From Bradyrhizobium diazoefficiens USDA 110 (GTDB lineage: Bacteria > Pseudomonadota > Alphaproteobacteria > Rhizobiales > Xanthobacteraceae), in NCBI RefSeq assembly GCF_000011365.1, contig NC_004463.1:2962001-3026000 (forward strand): DNA of 64,000 bases, read 5' to 3'. The notes beneath the pieces are model-generated. The model ran no database searches and was not told where the DNA came from. It saw only the letters and a program-made list of their open reading frames with translations. Each line of letters opens with the position of its first letter. Positions within the stretch are counted from its first letter, which is position 1. Made by a program: the position numbers and the translations under genes. This document shows, one piece after another, positions 26,276 through 35,436 of the stretch.

Positions 26276-27997
26276 ATGATGCCGGCGCATGAGACTTACG
26301 ACGTCATCGTCGTCGGCGCCGGTGCCGGCGGCATGACGGCGGCGGCGGTCGCCGCCGCCGAAGGCCTGAGTGTGCTGGTGATCGAGAAGACCGCGTTCGT
26401 CGGCGGCACCACCGCGTGGTCCGATGGCATGGTCTGGATTCCTGCCAATCCCAAGATGAAGGCGGCGGGGCTTTCCGACAGCGTCGCCGATGCCGTGCAG
26501 TATCTGTCGAGCACGGTCCCCGAGCCCGCCAATGCCGGCCTGCGCGCGGCCTTCCTCGCGCGCGGGCCTGAGGCCGTCACCTATCTCGAAGCCAAGACGG
26601 AAGTGCGGTTCCTGCCGGTGAAGACCTGTCCGGACTATTATCCCGAACGGCTGGGCGCGACATCAGGCGGGCGCGCGCTCGAGCCCGTGGCTTTCGACGG
26701 CACGCGGCTGGGCCGGGCTTTCGCGCGATTGCGGCCGCCGCTGCCGGAGTTCACGCTGTTTGGCGGAATGATGGTCAATCGGCTCGACATTCCGCACCTG
26801 CGCCGGATCGGAAAATCGCTGCGTTCGACCCTGCGCGCGGCGCGGCTGGTCTCGGAATACATGATGCAGCGGCTGCGCAGCCCGCGCGGCACCACGCTGC
26901 ATCTCGGCAACGCGCTCGCCGCGCGGCTCTACGCCTCGCTGCTGGCGCGGCAGGGCGAGATCCTCTTCAGCGCGGATGTCGAGGATTTGTCGATGCAGGG
27001 CGATCGCGTCAGCGGGGTGGTGATCCGTCACGGCTCCCGCGACCGCGCGATCGCGGCGCGCCGCGGCGTGGTGCTTGCGACCGGCGGCTTTTCGCACGAT
27101 GCCGCTTTGCGTAAGCGGTTCTTCCCGCCTGCGGCAGGATTTGTCTCGGCGACCAGTCCATCAGGCACAGGCGACGGGCTTCGGCTCGCGGCGACGGCCG
27201 GTGCTGCGCTCAATACCGAGGCGACGAGCCCGGCCTATTGGGTGCCGGCCTCGCTGTTCCGCCGCGCTGACGGCAGCCGTGGTGTTTTCCCGCACACGGT
27301 GACCGATCGCGCCAAGCCCGGCGTGATCGCCGTCAACGCCGCGGGCCGGCGCTTCGTCAACGAGGCGCTGTCCTACCATGAGTTCGTGCTCGCCATGCTG
27401 CGCGACGGCCATGGCGAGCCCGATCGGCCGTTCTACCTGATCTGCGATCGTCAGTTTTTGTGGAGCTATGGCCTCGGCCGCATCAAGCCGTTCACGCGTA
27501 ACTTTCGGCGCTATGTCGCGAGCGGCGAGTTGGTCGAAGCTCCCGACATCACGCAGCTCGCTGCGAAGATCGGCATCAAGCCGTCTGTGCTCACAGCGAC
27601 GATCGCGGCCTACAATATTGACGCGAAGGAGGGACGCGATCCCGAATTCGGCCGCGGCACCACGATTTACCAGCGCCATCTCGGCGATATCAGCCACAAG
27701 CCGAACCCTTGCGTCGCGCCGATCCTCCGCGCGCCGTACTTCGCGCTGCGGATCTATCCGGCCGATCTCGGCACGGCGATCGGCATGAAGGTCGATGCGC
27801 AGGCCCGTGTGCTGCGGGGCGACGGCACGCCGATTGCGGGCCTTTACGCCTGCGGCAATGACATGGGCTCGATCATGAACGGCAACTGCCCTGGCCCGGG
27901 GATCACACTCGGGCCGGCGCTGACGTTCGGGTATATCGCGGGACGGCATCTGGCGGAGGGTGGTGTGACGCGCGAGTTGGCAAAAGAGCAGATGTGA
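26276..27997 (+). CDS. FAD-dependent oxidoreductase of the 3-ketosteroid dehydrogenase / fumarate reductase family
   Basis: A 573-aa flavoprotein. The Rossmann FAD motif is YDVIVVGAGAGGMTAAAVAA, followed by VIEKTAFVGGTTAWSDGMVW, a KstD-like signature. The C-terminus carries LYACGNDMGSIMNGNCPGPG and ITLGPALTFGYIAGRHLA, the FAD cap/end motif of the family. Family members introduce double bonds beside ketones (Delta-1-dehydrogenation) or reduce unsaturated acids. Here the substrate is unknown and no steroid genes are nearby. It is convergent with the indolepyruvate oxidoreductase gene; a short palindromic repeat separates them. Confidence 0.87.
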   Translation: MMPAHETYDVIVVGAGAGGMTAAAVAAAEGLSVLVIEKTAFVGGTTAWSDGMVWIPANPKMKAAGLSDSVADAVQYLSSTVPEPANAGLRAAFLARGPEAVTYLEAKTEVRFLPVKTCPDYYPERLGATSGGRALEPVAFDGTRLGRAFARLRPPLPEFTLFGGMMVNRLDIPHLRRIGKSLRSTLRAARLVSEYMMQRLRSPRGTTLHLGNALAARLYASLLARQGEILFSADVEDLSMQGDRVSGVVIRHGSRDRAIAARRGVVLATGGFSHDAALRKRFFPPAAGFVSATSPSGTGDGLRLAATAGAALNTEATSPAYWVPASLFRRADGSRGVFPHTVTDRAKPGVIAVNAAGRRFVNEALSYHEFVLAMLRDGHGEPDRPFYLICDRQFLWSYGLGRIKPFTRNFRRYVASGELVEAPDITQLAAKIGIKPSVLTATIAAYNIDAKEGRDPEFGRGTTIYQRHLGDISHKPNPCVAPILRAPYFALRIYPADLGTAIGMKVDAQARVLRGDGTPIAGLYACGNDMGSIMNGNCPGPGITLGPALTFGYIAGRHLAEGGVTRELAKEQM

Positions 27998-28018
27998 TCT
28001 GGGCGGCGGCCTCTTCGC

Positions 28019-28040
28019 CTCTCCCCGCTTGCGGGGAGAG
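28019..28040. repeat. Short palindromic repeat between convergent genes
   Basis: CTCTCCCCGC and GCGGGGAGAG form a perfect 10-bp dyad around TT. It resembles the first hairpin of the longer composite element at 43426-43542. Lying between convergent genes, it may also serve as a bidirectional transcription stop. Confidence 0.6.
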
Positions 28041-28051
28041 GGAGAGAAACA

Positions 28052-31000
28052 TTACTCCGCCGCCGCTGCAAACCGGCTGTTCTCGAGCTCTGCTTCCAGC
28101 CGCGCCGTCTCGGCCATCGCCTGCTTGATATTGCCTTCCTTGACGTGGCCGAAGCCGCGGATCGTCTCGGGCACGCGAGCAAGCCTTGCCAGCAGCGGGA
28201 TCTGCGCCGCTTTCAGCCCAACGATCCGCTGATCGATCATCGTCAGATAATTCTCGATCAGCTTCCGCTCGGTCCGGCGCTCCTCAGTGCGGCCGAACGG
28301 ATCGAACGCGCCACCGCGCAGGAATTTCAGCTTGGCCAGCACGCGGAAGGTGTGGATCATCCAGCCGCCGAACTCCTTCTTCCGGAGATGCCCGGTCGTC
28401 TTGTCGCGCTGCGCGAAGATCGGCGGGGCGAGGTAGAACTTCAGCGAAAAGTCGCCGTCGAACTTCTCCGAGACCTTCTTGGCAAAGCTGCCGTCGGTGT
28501 AGAGCCGCGCGACCTCGTACTCGTCCTTGTAGGACATCAGCTTGAACAGATTCTTGGCCACGGCCTCGGTCAGCTCCGTGGACGCGGGCGAGGCCGCGCT
28601 CTCCGCCTTGCGCACCTTGGCGACGGCTGCGAGGTAGCGGTCGGCATACGCCTTGTCCTGATAGCCGGTCAAAAATTCCGCGCGCGTTGCGATGATGTCG
28701 TCGAGCGATTTGGTCGGCGCGGACGCCCGGCTCTTGAACTGGAGCACGCTGCGCACCCGCGACATGTCGTGGGCGGCCAGGCGCCCCCAGGTGAAGGCGA
28801 GCTTGTTCATCTCGATTGCAGCGCCGTTGATCTCGATGGCGCGGAGCAGGGCCTCCAGCGACAGCGGAATCGCGCCCTTCTGGAAGGCGAAGCCGAGCAT
28901 GAAGGGATTGGTCGCGATGGAATCGCCCATCAAGGCTGCGGCAATGCCTGTCGCGTCGATGATGTCGAGATTCTTGTCGCCGACGGCGTCGCGCAACACG
29001 GTCTGCATCGTGCCCATCTCGAAATCGAGATCGGGGTTTTGCACGAAGCTCGCGGTCGGCTGCAGATCGGCATTGATATAGGCCTTCGTCACCCCGCGTT
29101 CGGCGCGGCTGAGCGCGGAGGGACCTGCCGAGACGATCATGTCGCAGCCGAGGATGACGTCGGCGCCGCCGGTGGTGATGCGGACGGCGGAGATATCCTC
29201 AGGCTTCGGCGCGATGCGGACATGGCTCATCACCGCGCCGTTCTTCTGCGACAGGCCGGTGAAGTCCAGCGCCGAGCAGCCGCGGCCGTCGACATGGGCG
29301 GCCATGCCGAGCAGCGCGCCGATGGTGATGACGCCGGTGCCGCCGATGCCGGTGACGAGGATGTTGTAGGGGCCGTCCAGCTCACGCGCCGGCGGCAGCG
29401 GCAGATCGGCGAACAGCTGGCCGGAGTCCACCGACGACGTCTTGATGCGCTTGAGCGTGCCGCCATGCACCGTGACGAAGCTCGGGCAAAAGCCTTCGAC
29501 GCAGGAAAAGTCCTTGTTGCAGTTCGACTGGTCGATCTGGCGCTTGCGGCCGAACTCGGTCTCCAGCGGCTGTACCGAGACGCAATTGGAAGCTTGCGAG
29601 CAGTCGCCGCAGCCTTCGCAGACGAGCTCGTTGATGAAGGCGCGCTTGGCGGGATCGGGATAGAGCCCGCGCTTGCGGCGGCGGCGCTTTTCGGCCGCGC
29701 AGGTCTGGTCGTAGATGACGACCGTGAGGCCCTTGATGTCGCGCAATTCGCGCTGCACGGCATCAAGCTCGCGGCGGTGATGGATGGTCGCGCCTTGCGG
29801 GAAGTAGTTGCCTTCGGGGTATTTGCCCGGATCATCCGAGACGATCGCCAGCCGCTTGACGCCTTCGGCCCAGACCTGATGCGCGATCTGCGCGACGTTG
29901 AAGGCGCCCTCGGCGGGCTGACCGCCGGTCATCGCGACGGCGTCGTTGTAGAGGATCTTGTAGGTGATGTTGATGCCGGCGGCGGAGGCGGCGCGAAGGG
30001 CGAGAAGCCCGGAATGGGTGTAGGTGCCGTCGCCGAGGTTCTGGAAGATGTGCTGCTCGGTGGTGAAGGGCGACTGGCCGATCCAGTTCACGCCCTCGGC
30101 GCCCATGTGCGAGATCAAATCGGTACGGCGGGTCGGCATGCTCAGGGCCATGCCGTGGCAGCCGATGCCGGCCATGGCGCGGCTGCCCTCCGGCACGCGC
30201 GTCGAGGAATTGTGCGGGCAGCCCGAGCAGAAGAACGGCGTGCGCGCGAGCTTGATCGGCGCGCTGGTGGTGACGGGATTGTCGAAGGCCTCGAGCCGCG
30301 CTAGGCGCTGCTCGAGCACCGGGCTGTGATGGCCGAGCTTGCGCAGCCGCGCCACCAGCGCGCCAGCCACGATGGTCGGCGTCAGCTCGCCCTCGCTCGG
30401 CAGCAGCGGCGCGCCGCGCTCGTCGCGCTTGCCCGTGACGGTCGGGCGCCTCGACGCGTCGATGTTGTAGAGGATGCGCATCAGCTGGTCTTCGATGAAG
30501 CCACGCTTCTCCTCGACCACCAGGACGTCCTGAAGTCCTTCGGCGAAACGCCTGGCGCCGCTCTCCTCGAGCGGCCAGGTCAGCGCGACCTTGTAGATGC
30601 GAAGGCCGAGATCCTGCGCGTCCTTGTCGGTAATCCCTAAGTCGGCGAGCGCTTGGCGCAGATCGAGATAGGCCTTGCCGGTTGCGACAATGCCGAGCCG
30701 GGCCGGCTTTGAATCGAGCACGATGCGGTCGAGCTGGTTGGCGCGGGCAAAAGCCTGCACGGCGGCCATCTTCGGGCCGAACAGGCGCCTCTCGGCGTCC
30801 AGCGGCGGATCGGGCCAGCGGATGTTGAGGCCGCCGGGCGGCATCTCGAAATCATGGGGCAGCTTGATCTGGATACGTTCAGGGTCGCTGTCAATCGACG
30901 CCGAGCTTTCGACGGTCTCGCTGATCGCCTTGAAGCCGACCCAGCAGCCGGAGAAACGCGACAGCGCAAAACCGTAGAGACCGAGATCGAGATAGTCCTG

Positions 31001-31528
31001 CAGCGTCGCCGGATTGATCACGGGGATCAGCGCCGCCGCGAACACCTGCTCGCTCTGATGCGCGAGCGTCGAGGACTGGCAGCCATGGTCGTCGCCGGCC
31101 AGCGCCAGCACGCCGCCATTGAGCGAGGTGCCGGCCGCATTGGCGTGCTTGAGCGCGTCAACCGAGCGGTCGACGCCGGGGCCCTTGCCGTACCAGATGC
31201 CGAACACGCCATCGACCTTGGCGCCGGGAAACAGCCCGACCTGCTGGCTGCCCCAGACCGCGGTCGCAGCCAGGTCCTCGTTCAGGCCGGGCACGAAGGC
31301 GATGTCGTGCTGCTGGAGGAAAGACTTCGCCCGCCACAGCGCGTGGTCGTACATGCCGAGCGGGGAACCGCGGTAGCCGGAGATGAAGCCGCCGGTGTTG
31401 AGGCCCTGAAGCCGGTCGCGTTCGCGCTGCAGCATGGGCAATCGAACCAGGGCCTGCGTGCCGGACAGGAAGATCCGCTTCGATTCGAGCCGGTATTTGT
31501 CGTCCAGCTCGACCTGCATCAGCGTCAT
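28052..31528 (-). CDS. Indolepyruvate ferredoxin oxidoreductase family protein (fused)
   Basis: A 1158-aa fusion that oxidatively decarboxylates 2-oxo acids such as indolepyruvate, forming acyl-CoA. The order is: alpha-like N-terminal region (LNTGGFISGYRGSPLGMYDH), a segment with CSGCPHNSSTRVPEG, a Cys-rich part (CEGCGDCSQASNC and CNKDFSCVEGFC), a gamma domain (ILVTGIGGTGVITIGALLGM), and a C-terminal cap of about 250 residues. This single-chain form is typical of proteobacteria. Although the frame opens at 31651, the ATG at 31528 fits the family start (MTLMQVELDDKYRLESKRIF). The gene probably supports amino-acid catabolism. Confidence 0.93.
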   Translation of the reverse strand: MTLMQVELDDKYRLESKRIFLSGTQALVRLPMLQRERDRLQGLNTGGFISGYRGSPLGMYDHALWRAKSFLQQHDIAFVPGLNEDLAATAVWGSQQVGLFPGAKVDGVFGIWYGKGPGVDRSVDALKHANAAGTSLNGGVLALAGDDHGCQSSTLAHQSEQVFAAALIPVINPATLQDYLDLGLYGFALSRFSGCWVGFKAISETVESSASIDSDPERIQIKLPHDFEMPPGGLNIRWPDPPLDAERRLFGPKMAAVQAFARANQLDRIVLDSKPARLGIVATGKAYLDLRQALADLGITDKDAQDLGLRIYKVALTWPLEESGARRFAEGLQDVLVVEEKRGFIEDQLMRILYNIDASRRPTVTGKRDERGAPLLPSEGELTPTIVAGALVARLRKLGHHSPVLEQRLARLEAFDNPVTTSAPIKLARTPFFCSGCPHNSSTRVPEGSRAMAGIGCHGMALSMPTRRTDLISHMGAEGVNWIGQSPFTTEQHIFQNLGDGTYTHSGLLALRAASAAGINITYKILYNDAVAMTGGQPAEGAFNVAQIAHQVWAEGVKRLAIVSDDPGKYPEGNYFPQGATIHHRRELDAVQRELRDIKGLTVVIYDQTCAAEKRRRRKRGLYPDPAKRAFINELVCEGCGDCSQASNCVSVQPLETEFGRKRQIDQSNCNKDFSCVEGFCPSFVTVHGGTLKRIKTSSVDSGQLFADLPLPPARELDGPYNILVTGIGGTGVITIGALLGMAAHVDGRGCSALDFTGLSQKNGAVMSHVRIAPKPEDISAVRITTGGADVILGCDMIVSAGPSALSRAERGVTKAYINADLQPTASFVQNPDLDFEMGTMQTVLRDAVGDKNLDIIDATGIAAALMGDSIATNPFMLGFAFQKGAIPLSLEALLRAIEINGAAIEMNKLAFTWGRLAAHDMSRVRSVLQFKSRASAPTKSLDDIIATRAEFLTGYQDKAYADRYLAAVAKVRKAESAASPASTELTEAVAKNLFKLMSYKDEYEVARLYTDGSFAKKVSEKFDGDFSLKFYLAPPIFAQRDKTTGHLRKKEFGGWMIHTFRVLAKLKFLRGGAFDPFGRTEERRTERKLIENYLTMIDQRIVGLKAAQIPLLARLARVPETIRGFGHVKEGNIKQAMAETARLEAELENSRFAAAAE

Positions 31529-31693
31529 TTCGGAAGTCCTTGTTATCCTGGTCGGGCGGGGGATTTTGCGCCGCGGGAGGCTTGCGGCTGAGCGAAGCGG
31601 GAGATCGCAGTCAAGAGCATGGGCCGGCGAAGTCAATATCGCTGGCCGCATCCGTGGCGCTCCTGCTAGTCATGGCTTGTTGTGGAGAACATC

Positions 31694-32647
31694 ATGACCG
31701 CAGACGCATTCGACACCGAGATCACCGAAACGGCCAAGGCCTTGATCGGGCCGTGGCGCCGGCCGCGCCAGATGCTTCACGCGCAGGTCTACGATGCGCA
31801 CGCCTCGATCCATGACGATGCCACCGCGCAGAAGCTCGGCTTCAAGGGCGGCACCATCGAAGGACCGACGCATTTCAGCCAGTTCGCCCCGCTTGGCGCG
31901 CGGTTGTGGGGACAAGCGTGGTTCGAGAGCGGCTGCCTGTCCGCGCATTACCGCAGCGTCTGCTACGAGGGCGAGGAGGTGCAGGCGATTCTGTCGAATC
32001 CATTGCCGGGCGCGAGCCAGTGCCAGATCCAGATGGTCAAGCGCGACGGCACCGAAGTGCTGCGCGGCACGGCCTCGGTCGGCGAACCGCACGCGGCGAC
32101 CGCGCTGGAGACCCGCCTCACCGAGCTCAAGCCGCTCGCCGATCCCGTGATCCTGCGCGAGGTGACGGTCGCGCAGACCAGCAAGCGCCAGCCGGTGCGG
32201 ATGGCGTTCGACCAGACCATGGGCGACCTCTATCCGTTCTCTCTCAGGCAGAAGCTCGCCGTCATCACCGAGAACTCTCCTTACTATTCGGGAACGGACA
32301 ATCCGTGGCGCAAGCCGATCATCCCGATGGAGATGCTGAGCGTGCTGTTCCAGTACCGCTCCAAGGACGATCCGTTGCCGGCCAAGGGCCCGGCGGTCGG
32401 CCTGTTCGCCGACCAGGAGATCAGGCTGGTGAAGGGCCCGCTCTTCGTCGACGAAGGGTACGAAGTCGAGCGCGAGGTGGTCGCGCTGTCCGGCAGCCGA
32501 CGCACCGAAAGCGCCTGGGCTAGGACGCGCGTGTTCGACAAGACGGGCACGATGGTGGCCACCATGCTGCTCAACATGGCGACGCTGAAGGACTCGTATG
32601 GGCCGTATGAGGAAGAGTATCGGCGACTGTATGGGGCGGGGCGGTAG
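31694..32647 (+). CDS. Hotdog-like (MaoC-type) protein of unknown substrate
   Basis: A 317-aa soluble protein that I place tentatively near MaoC/hotdog-fold acyl-CoA dehydratases. LGFKGGTIEGPTHFSQFAPL resembles the substrate-gating loop of the family, followed by a second repeat half (about 170-310). The characteristic R-hydratase His/Asp pair is not clear. The start is given as the ATG at 31694, with GTGGAG upstream; an in-frame GTG at 31682 is possible. It is divergent from the indolepyruvate oxidoreductase gene, which could share its regulation. A role in acyl or aromatic-acid catabolism is only an inference. Confidence 0.6.
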   Translation: MTADAFDTEITETAKALIGPWRRPRQMLHAQVYDAHASIHDDATAQKLGFKGGTIEGPTHFSQFAPLGARLWGQAWFESGCLSAHYRSVCYEGEEVQAILSNPLPGASQCQIQMVKRDGTEVLRGTASVGEPHAATALETRLTELKPLADPVILREVTVAQTSKRQPVRMAFDQTMGDLYPFSLRQKLAVITENSPYYSGTDNPWRKPIIPMEMLSVLFQYRSKDDPLPAKGPAVGLFADQEIRLVKGPLFVDEGYEVEREVVALSGSRRTESAWARTRVFDKTGTMVATMLLNMATLKDSYGPYEEEYRRLYGAGR

Positions 32648-32675
32648 AGGCAGGGCGTCACCACACACGCTCCTT

Positions 32676-32780
32676 GTCATTCCGGGGCGACGCGGAGCGT
32701 CGAGCCCGGAATCCATTTCGCCTCGGGTATTGCGGCCCGATGGATTCCGGGCTCGCGACTTCGTCGCGCCCCGGAATGAC
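32676..32780. repeat. Long palindromic intergenic element
   Basis: The element opens with GTCATTCCGGGGCG (32676-32689) and closes with its exact reverse complement, CGCCCCGGAATGAC (32767-32780). Inner segments also pair: GGAATCCAT near 32709 and ATGGATTCC near 32740. It should fold into a long hairpin. Elements of this kind are dispersed in Bradyrhizobium and Rhodopseudomonas genomes. It sits just after the hotdog-like gene and 143 bp before the sigma-54 promoter. Confidence 0.75.
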
Positions 32781-32840
32781 GCCGCTTCCCCGCCCATCCT
32801 TTAAGCAAATGCACGTCGCAAAGCCGTCGCACAGGGAATA

Positions 32841-32857
32841 AGCAGCCGTCGGCTGCT
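32841..32857. promoter_or_regulatory. Perfect 17-bp dyad upstream of a sigma-54 promoter
   Basis: AGCAGCCG and CGGCTGCT flank a single central T, giving a perfect inverted repeat. It lies about 65 bp upstream of the -24/-12 element at 32923. Activators of sigma-54 promoters bind such dyads at this distance. It does not match the classical NtrC half-site, so the activator is unknown. Confidence 0.45.
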
Positions 32858-32922
32858 GACGTAACCTTCTGAGTGCGCAGCAAATTCTCTCGCGGCCTGT
32901 GTCCCACCGCAATTGTACACAA

Positions 32923-32938
32923 TGGCACGGCGTTTGCA
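32923..32938 (+). promoter_or_regulatory. Sigma-54 (-24/-12) promoter
   Basis: TGGCACGGCGTTTGCA matches the sigma-54 consensus (TGGCACG-N4-TTGCA) at all defined positions. The invariant GG (32924-32925) and GC (32936-32937) are exactly 10 bases apart. Transcription would start near 32950, just before the hydrolase ATG at 32979. This indicates control by an enhancer-binding protein, often nitrogen-related. Confidence 0.75.
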
Positions 32939-32978
32939 GAACTGCCGGCAAAGAGAGTTCTCGCGGGGGCCTTGAGTC

Positions 32979-33680
32979 ATGTTGAACTCGACCAAGCCGA
33001 CACTGGGCGTCATCAGCGCCGAGCCCGAGCCGATCAGGCTCGACTGGCCCGCCACCGCGCTTCTCATCATCGACATGCAGCGCGATTTCATGGAGCCGGG
33101 CGGCTTCGGCGAAACGCTCGGCAATGACGTCAGCCAGCTTGCGCGTGCGGTGAAGCCGATCGGCGCGGTGCTGAGGGCGGCGCGCGACACCGGCATGCTG
33201 GTGATCCACACGCGCGAGGGCCATCTGCCCGACCTCTCCGACGCGCCGCCGGCGAAAGTCGAGCGCGGCGCGCCGAGCCTTCGCATCGGCGATCCCGGCC
33301 CGATGGGGCGCATTCTCATTCGCGGCGAGGCCGGCCATGACATCATCCCCGAGCTCTATCCGCTCGACAGCGAAGTCGTGATCGACAAGCCGGGCAAGGG
33401 CGCGTTCTACGCCACCGAGCTCACCGACGTGCTGGAGAAATACGGCATCGAAAATCTGCTGGTGTGCGGCGTCACCACCGAAGTGTGCGTCAACACCACG
33501 GTGCGCGAGGCCAATGACCGCGGCTATCGCTGCGTCGTGATCTCGGACGGCTGCGCATCCTACTTTCCCGAGTTTCACGAGATGGGCCTGAAGATGATCA
33601 AGGCCCAGGGCGGCATCTTCGGCTGGGTCGCTGACTCAGCCGCAGTACTGGAGGCGATGAAGATTTCCACATCAGCTTAG
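32979..33680 (+). CDS. Cysteine hydrolase of the isochorismatase fold, biuret/ureide hydrolase-like
   Basis: A 233-aa amidohydrolase. The catalytic triad of the fold is in place: Asp32 ([10 protein letters not shown]), Lys140 (IDKPGKGAF) and Cys170 ([12 protein letters not shown]). [30 protein letters not shown] and [15 protein letters not shown] resemble biuret hydrolase (BiuH) and related triuret or ureidoacrylate hydrolases as I remember them; no alignment was run. The enzyme would release ammonia and a carbamoylated product in the cytosol. The sigma-54 promoter upstream and the NCS2-like permease 11 bp downstream point to uptake and hydrolysis of a nitrogen-rich compound. The exact substrate is uncertain. 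Confidence 0.85.
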   Translation: MLNSTKPTLGVISAEPEPIRLDWPATALLIIDMQRDFMEPGGFGETLGNDVSQLARAVKPIGAVLRAARDTGMLVIHTREGHLPDLSDAPPAKVERGAPSLRIGDPGPMGRILIRGEAGHDIIPELYPLDSEVVIDKPGKGAFYATELTDVLEKYGIENLLVCGVTTEVCVNTTVREANDRGYRCVVISDGCASYFPEFHEMGLKMIKAQGGIFGWVADSAAVLEAMKISTSA

Positions 33681-33690
33681 GGGCATCACC

Positions 33691-35358
33691 ATGAGCACAA
33701 TGACGGGGACGGCCGGCAAATCTGATCTGAACAGGTCCGGGTTCAAGCCGGCACTATGGACATCGGGCGACTGGAACGCGTTTTTCGGCTTCGGCACCAA
33801 CATCCTCGTCAACATGCTGGTTCTCACGGGCCTCTTGCGCTTCGTTTTGAAGATGCCGGACAGTCTGGTGTTCGGCCGCATCCTGCCTGCGCTCGGGCTG
33901 ATGATGTGCCTGTCCACCTTCTATTACGCCTACCTCGCCTACCGCCTCGCGCAGAGGACCGGCCGCACCGACGTCTGCGCGCTGCCCTCGGGCGTCAGCG
34001 TGCCGCACATGTTCATCGTCACCTTCGTGATCATGCTGCCGATCACGATCAAGACCGGCGATCCGCTCAAGGGTTGGTCGGCCGGCCTCGTCTGGGTGTT
34101 CTTCCAGAGTTTTATTCTCATGATCGGCGGCTTCATCGCGCCGTTCATTCGAAGAATCACGCCGCGCGCGGCGCTGCTCGGCACGCTCGCCGGCGTCTCC
34201 GTCACCTTCATCTCGATGCGTCCTGCGCTCGAGATGTACATGACGCCGCAGATCGGTCTCGTCTGCTTCGCCATCATCCTGGTGAGCTGGTTCGGCGGGG
34301 TGAAATATTGGCGCGGCATCCCGGCGGGTCTCGTCGCCATCGCGGCCGGCATGATCATCGCCTGGGGCTCGAACCTCTTCGGTCTTGGCCTCGGCGGATT
34401 GAGCATCGCGGGCGTCGGCGCCGCGTTCGCCAACTTCGGCTTCTCGGTGCCGATCCCGCCGGTGGGCTACGTCTTCTCCGGCTTCGAATTCCTCGGCATC
34501 ATCCTCGTCACCGCCATTCCGTTCGGTATCTATGACCTCGTCGAGGCCATGGACAATGTCGAGAGCGCGGAGGCCGCCGGCGACGAATATCCGACCACGC
34601 GCGTTCTCACCGCCGACGGCGTCGTCAGCCTGATCGGCTGCCTGATGGGCAATCCCTTCATCAACGCCGTCTATATCGGTCATCCCGGCTGGAAGGCGAT
34701 GGGCGGCCGCATCGGCTACTCGGCTGCGACCGGCATCATGGTGGTCGTGCTGGCCTGGTTCGGCATCATCTCGGTGCTGCTGGCGCTCGTGCCTGTCGTC
34801 GCGATCTCGCCGATCCTGCTTTACATCGGCATGCTCATCGGTGCGCAGGCGTTCCAGACCACGCCGGTCAAGCATGCGCCCGCGATCGTGCTGGCACTGA
34901 CGCCGCATCTCGCCGCCTGGGCCAAGCTCCAGATCGACACCATGCTGGGCTCGACCATGATGGCGGCGACCTCGGTCGGCGGGCTCGCCGCCGACAAGGC
35001 CGATGCGGTCAAGGCCGCGGCGATCGCCGCGCTACCGCAGCAGGGCGTGTTCTATCACGGGCTGGAGGTGATGGGCGGCGGCTCCATCCTCGGCGGCCTC
35101 ATCCTGGGCGCGATCGGTGTCTTCATCATCGAGCGCGACTTCGAGAAGGCCTCGGCCTTTGCGCTGGTCGGTGCGGTGCTCACCTATTTCGGCTTCATGC
35201 ACGGCGAAGCCGTCGGCATCGGCGGCGGCTTCGGCGTCACGCCCGCCGTTGCGTTCGCCTATGCGGTGATGGCGGCCGGCCTGTTCGCGGCAAGCAAGCT
35301 GGGCACCACCGAGCACTATGCCGCGCATCCGGAGATGCACGCCGCGCCGGCGGAGTAG
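33691..35358 (+). CDS. NCS2-like permease (xanthine/uracil type)
   Basis: A 555-aa transporter with about 12 to 14 membrane helices. GTNILVNMLVLTGLLRFVLK near the N-terminus and DLVEAMDNVESAEAAGDEYP in the centre are consistent with the nucleobase transporter (NCS2/AzgA-like) fold. It starts 11 bp after the hydrolase stop and would share its sigma-54 promoter, so it probably imports the hydrolase substrate or a precursor. A purine, pyrimidine-like ureide or other small nitrogen heterocycle is plausible. A strong terminator follows at 35376. Confidence 0.8.
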   Translation: MSTMTGTAGKSDLNRSGFKPALWTSGDWNAFFGFGTNILVNMLVLTGLLRFVLKMPDSLVFGRILPALGLMMCLSTFYYAYLAYRLAQRTGRTDVCALPSGVSVPHMFIVTFVIMLPITIKTGDPLKGWSAGLVWVFFQSFILMIGGFIAPFIRRITPRAALLGTLAGVSVTFISMRPALEMYMTPQIGLVCFAIILVSWFGGVKYWRGIPAGLVAIAAGMIIAWGSNLFGLGLGGLSIAGVGAAFANFGFSVPIPPVGYVFSGFEFLGIILVTAIPFGIYDLVEAMDNVESAEAAGDEYPTTRVLTADGVVSLIGCLMGNPFINAVYIGHPGWKAMGGRIGYSAATGIMVVVLAWFGIISVLLALVPVVAISPILLYIGMLIGAQAFQTTPVKHAPAIVLALTPHLAAWAKLQIDTMLGSTMMAATSVGGLAADKADAVKAAAIAALPQQGVFYHGLEVMGGGSILGGLILGAIGVFIIERDFEKASAFALVGAVLTYFGFMHGEAVGIGGGFGVTPAVAFAYAVMAAGLFAASKLGTTEHYAAHPEMHAAPAE

Positions 35359-35375
35359 GGAAGCGAAGCTATCTC

Positions 35376-35415
35376 GCGGCCGGACGACGATGAGTCGCCC
35401 GGCCGCTTTCTTTCT
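35376..35415 (+). terminator. Rho-independent terminator of the hydrolase-permease operon
   Basis: A 13-bp stem with one mismatch: GCGGCCGGACGAC at 35376-35388 and GTCGCCCGGCCGC at 35394-35406, with a 5-base loop. TTTCTTTCT follows directly. Confidence 0.85.
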
Positions 35416-35436
35416 GGCCCTCTACGCCGGGCCGAC

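Noticed and set aside
28145..30304. Plus-strand frame of 719 codons opposite the indolepyruvate oxidoreductase
   Set aside because: Composition is that of antisense GC-rich DNA, with no motif; the sense gene has clear cofactor motifs.
32800..32920. NtrC binding sites upstream of the sigma-54 promoter
   Set aside because: No good TGCACC-N5-GGTGCA match; only an unrelated perfect dyad at 32841.
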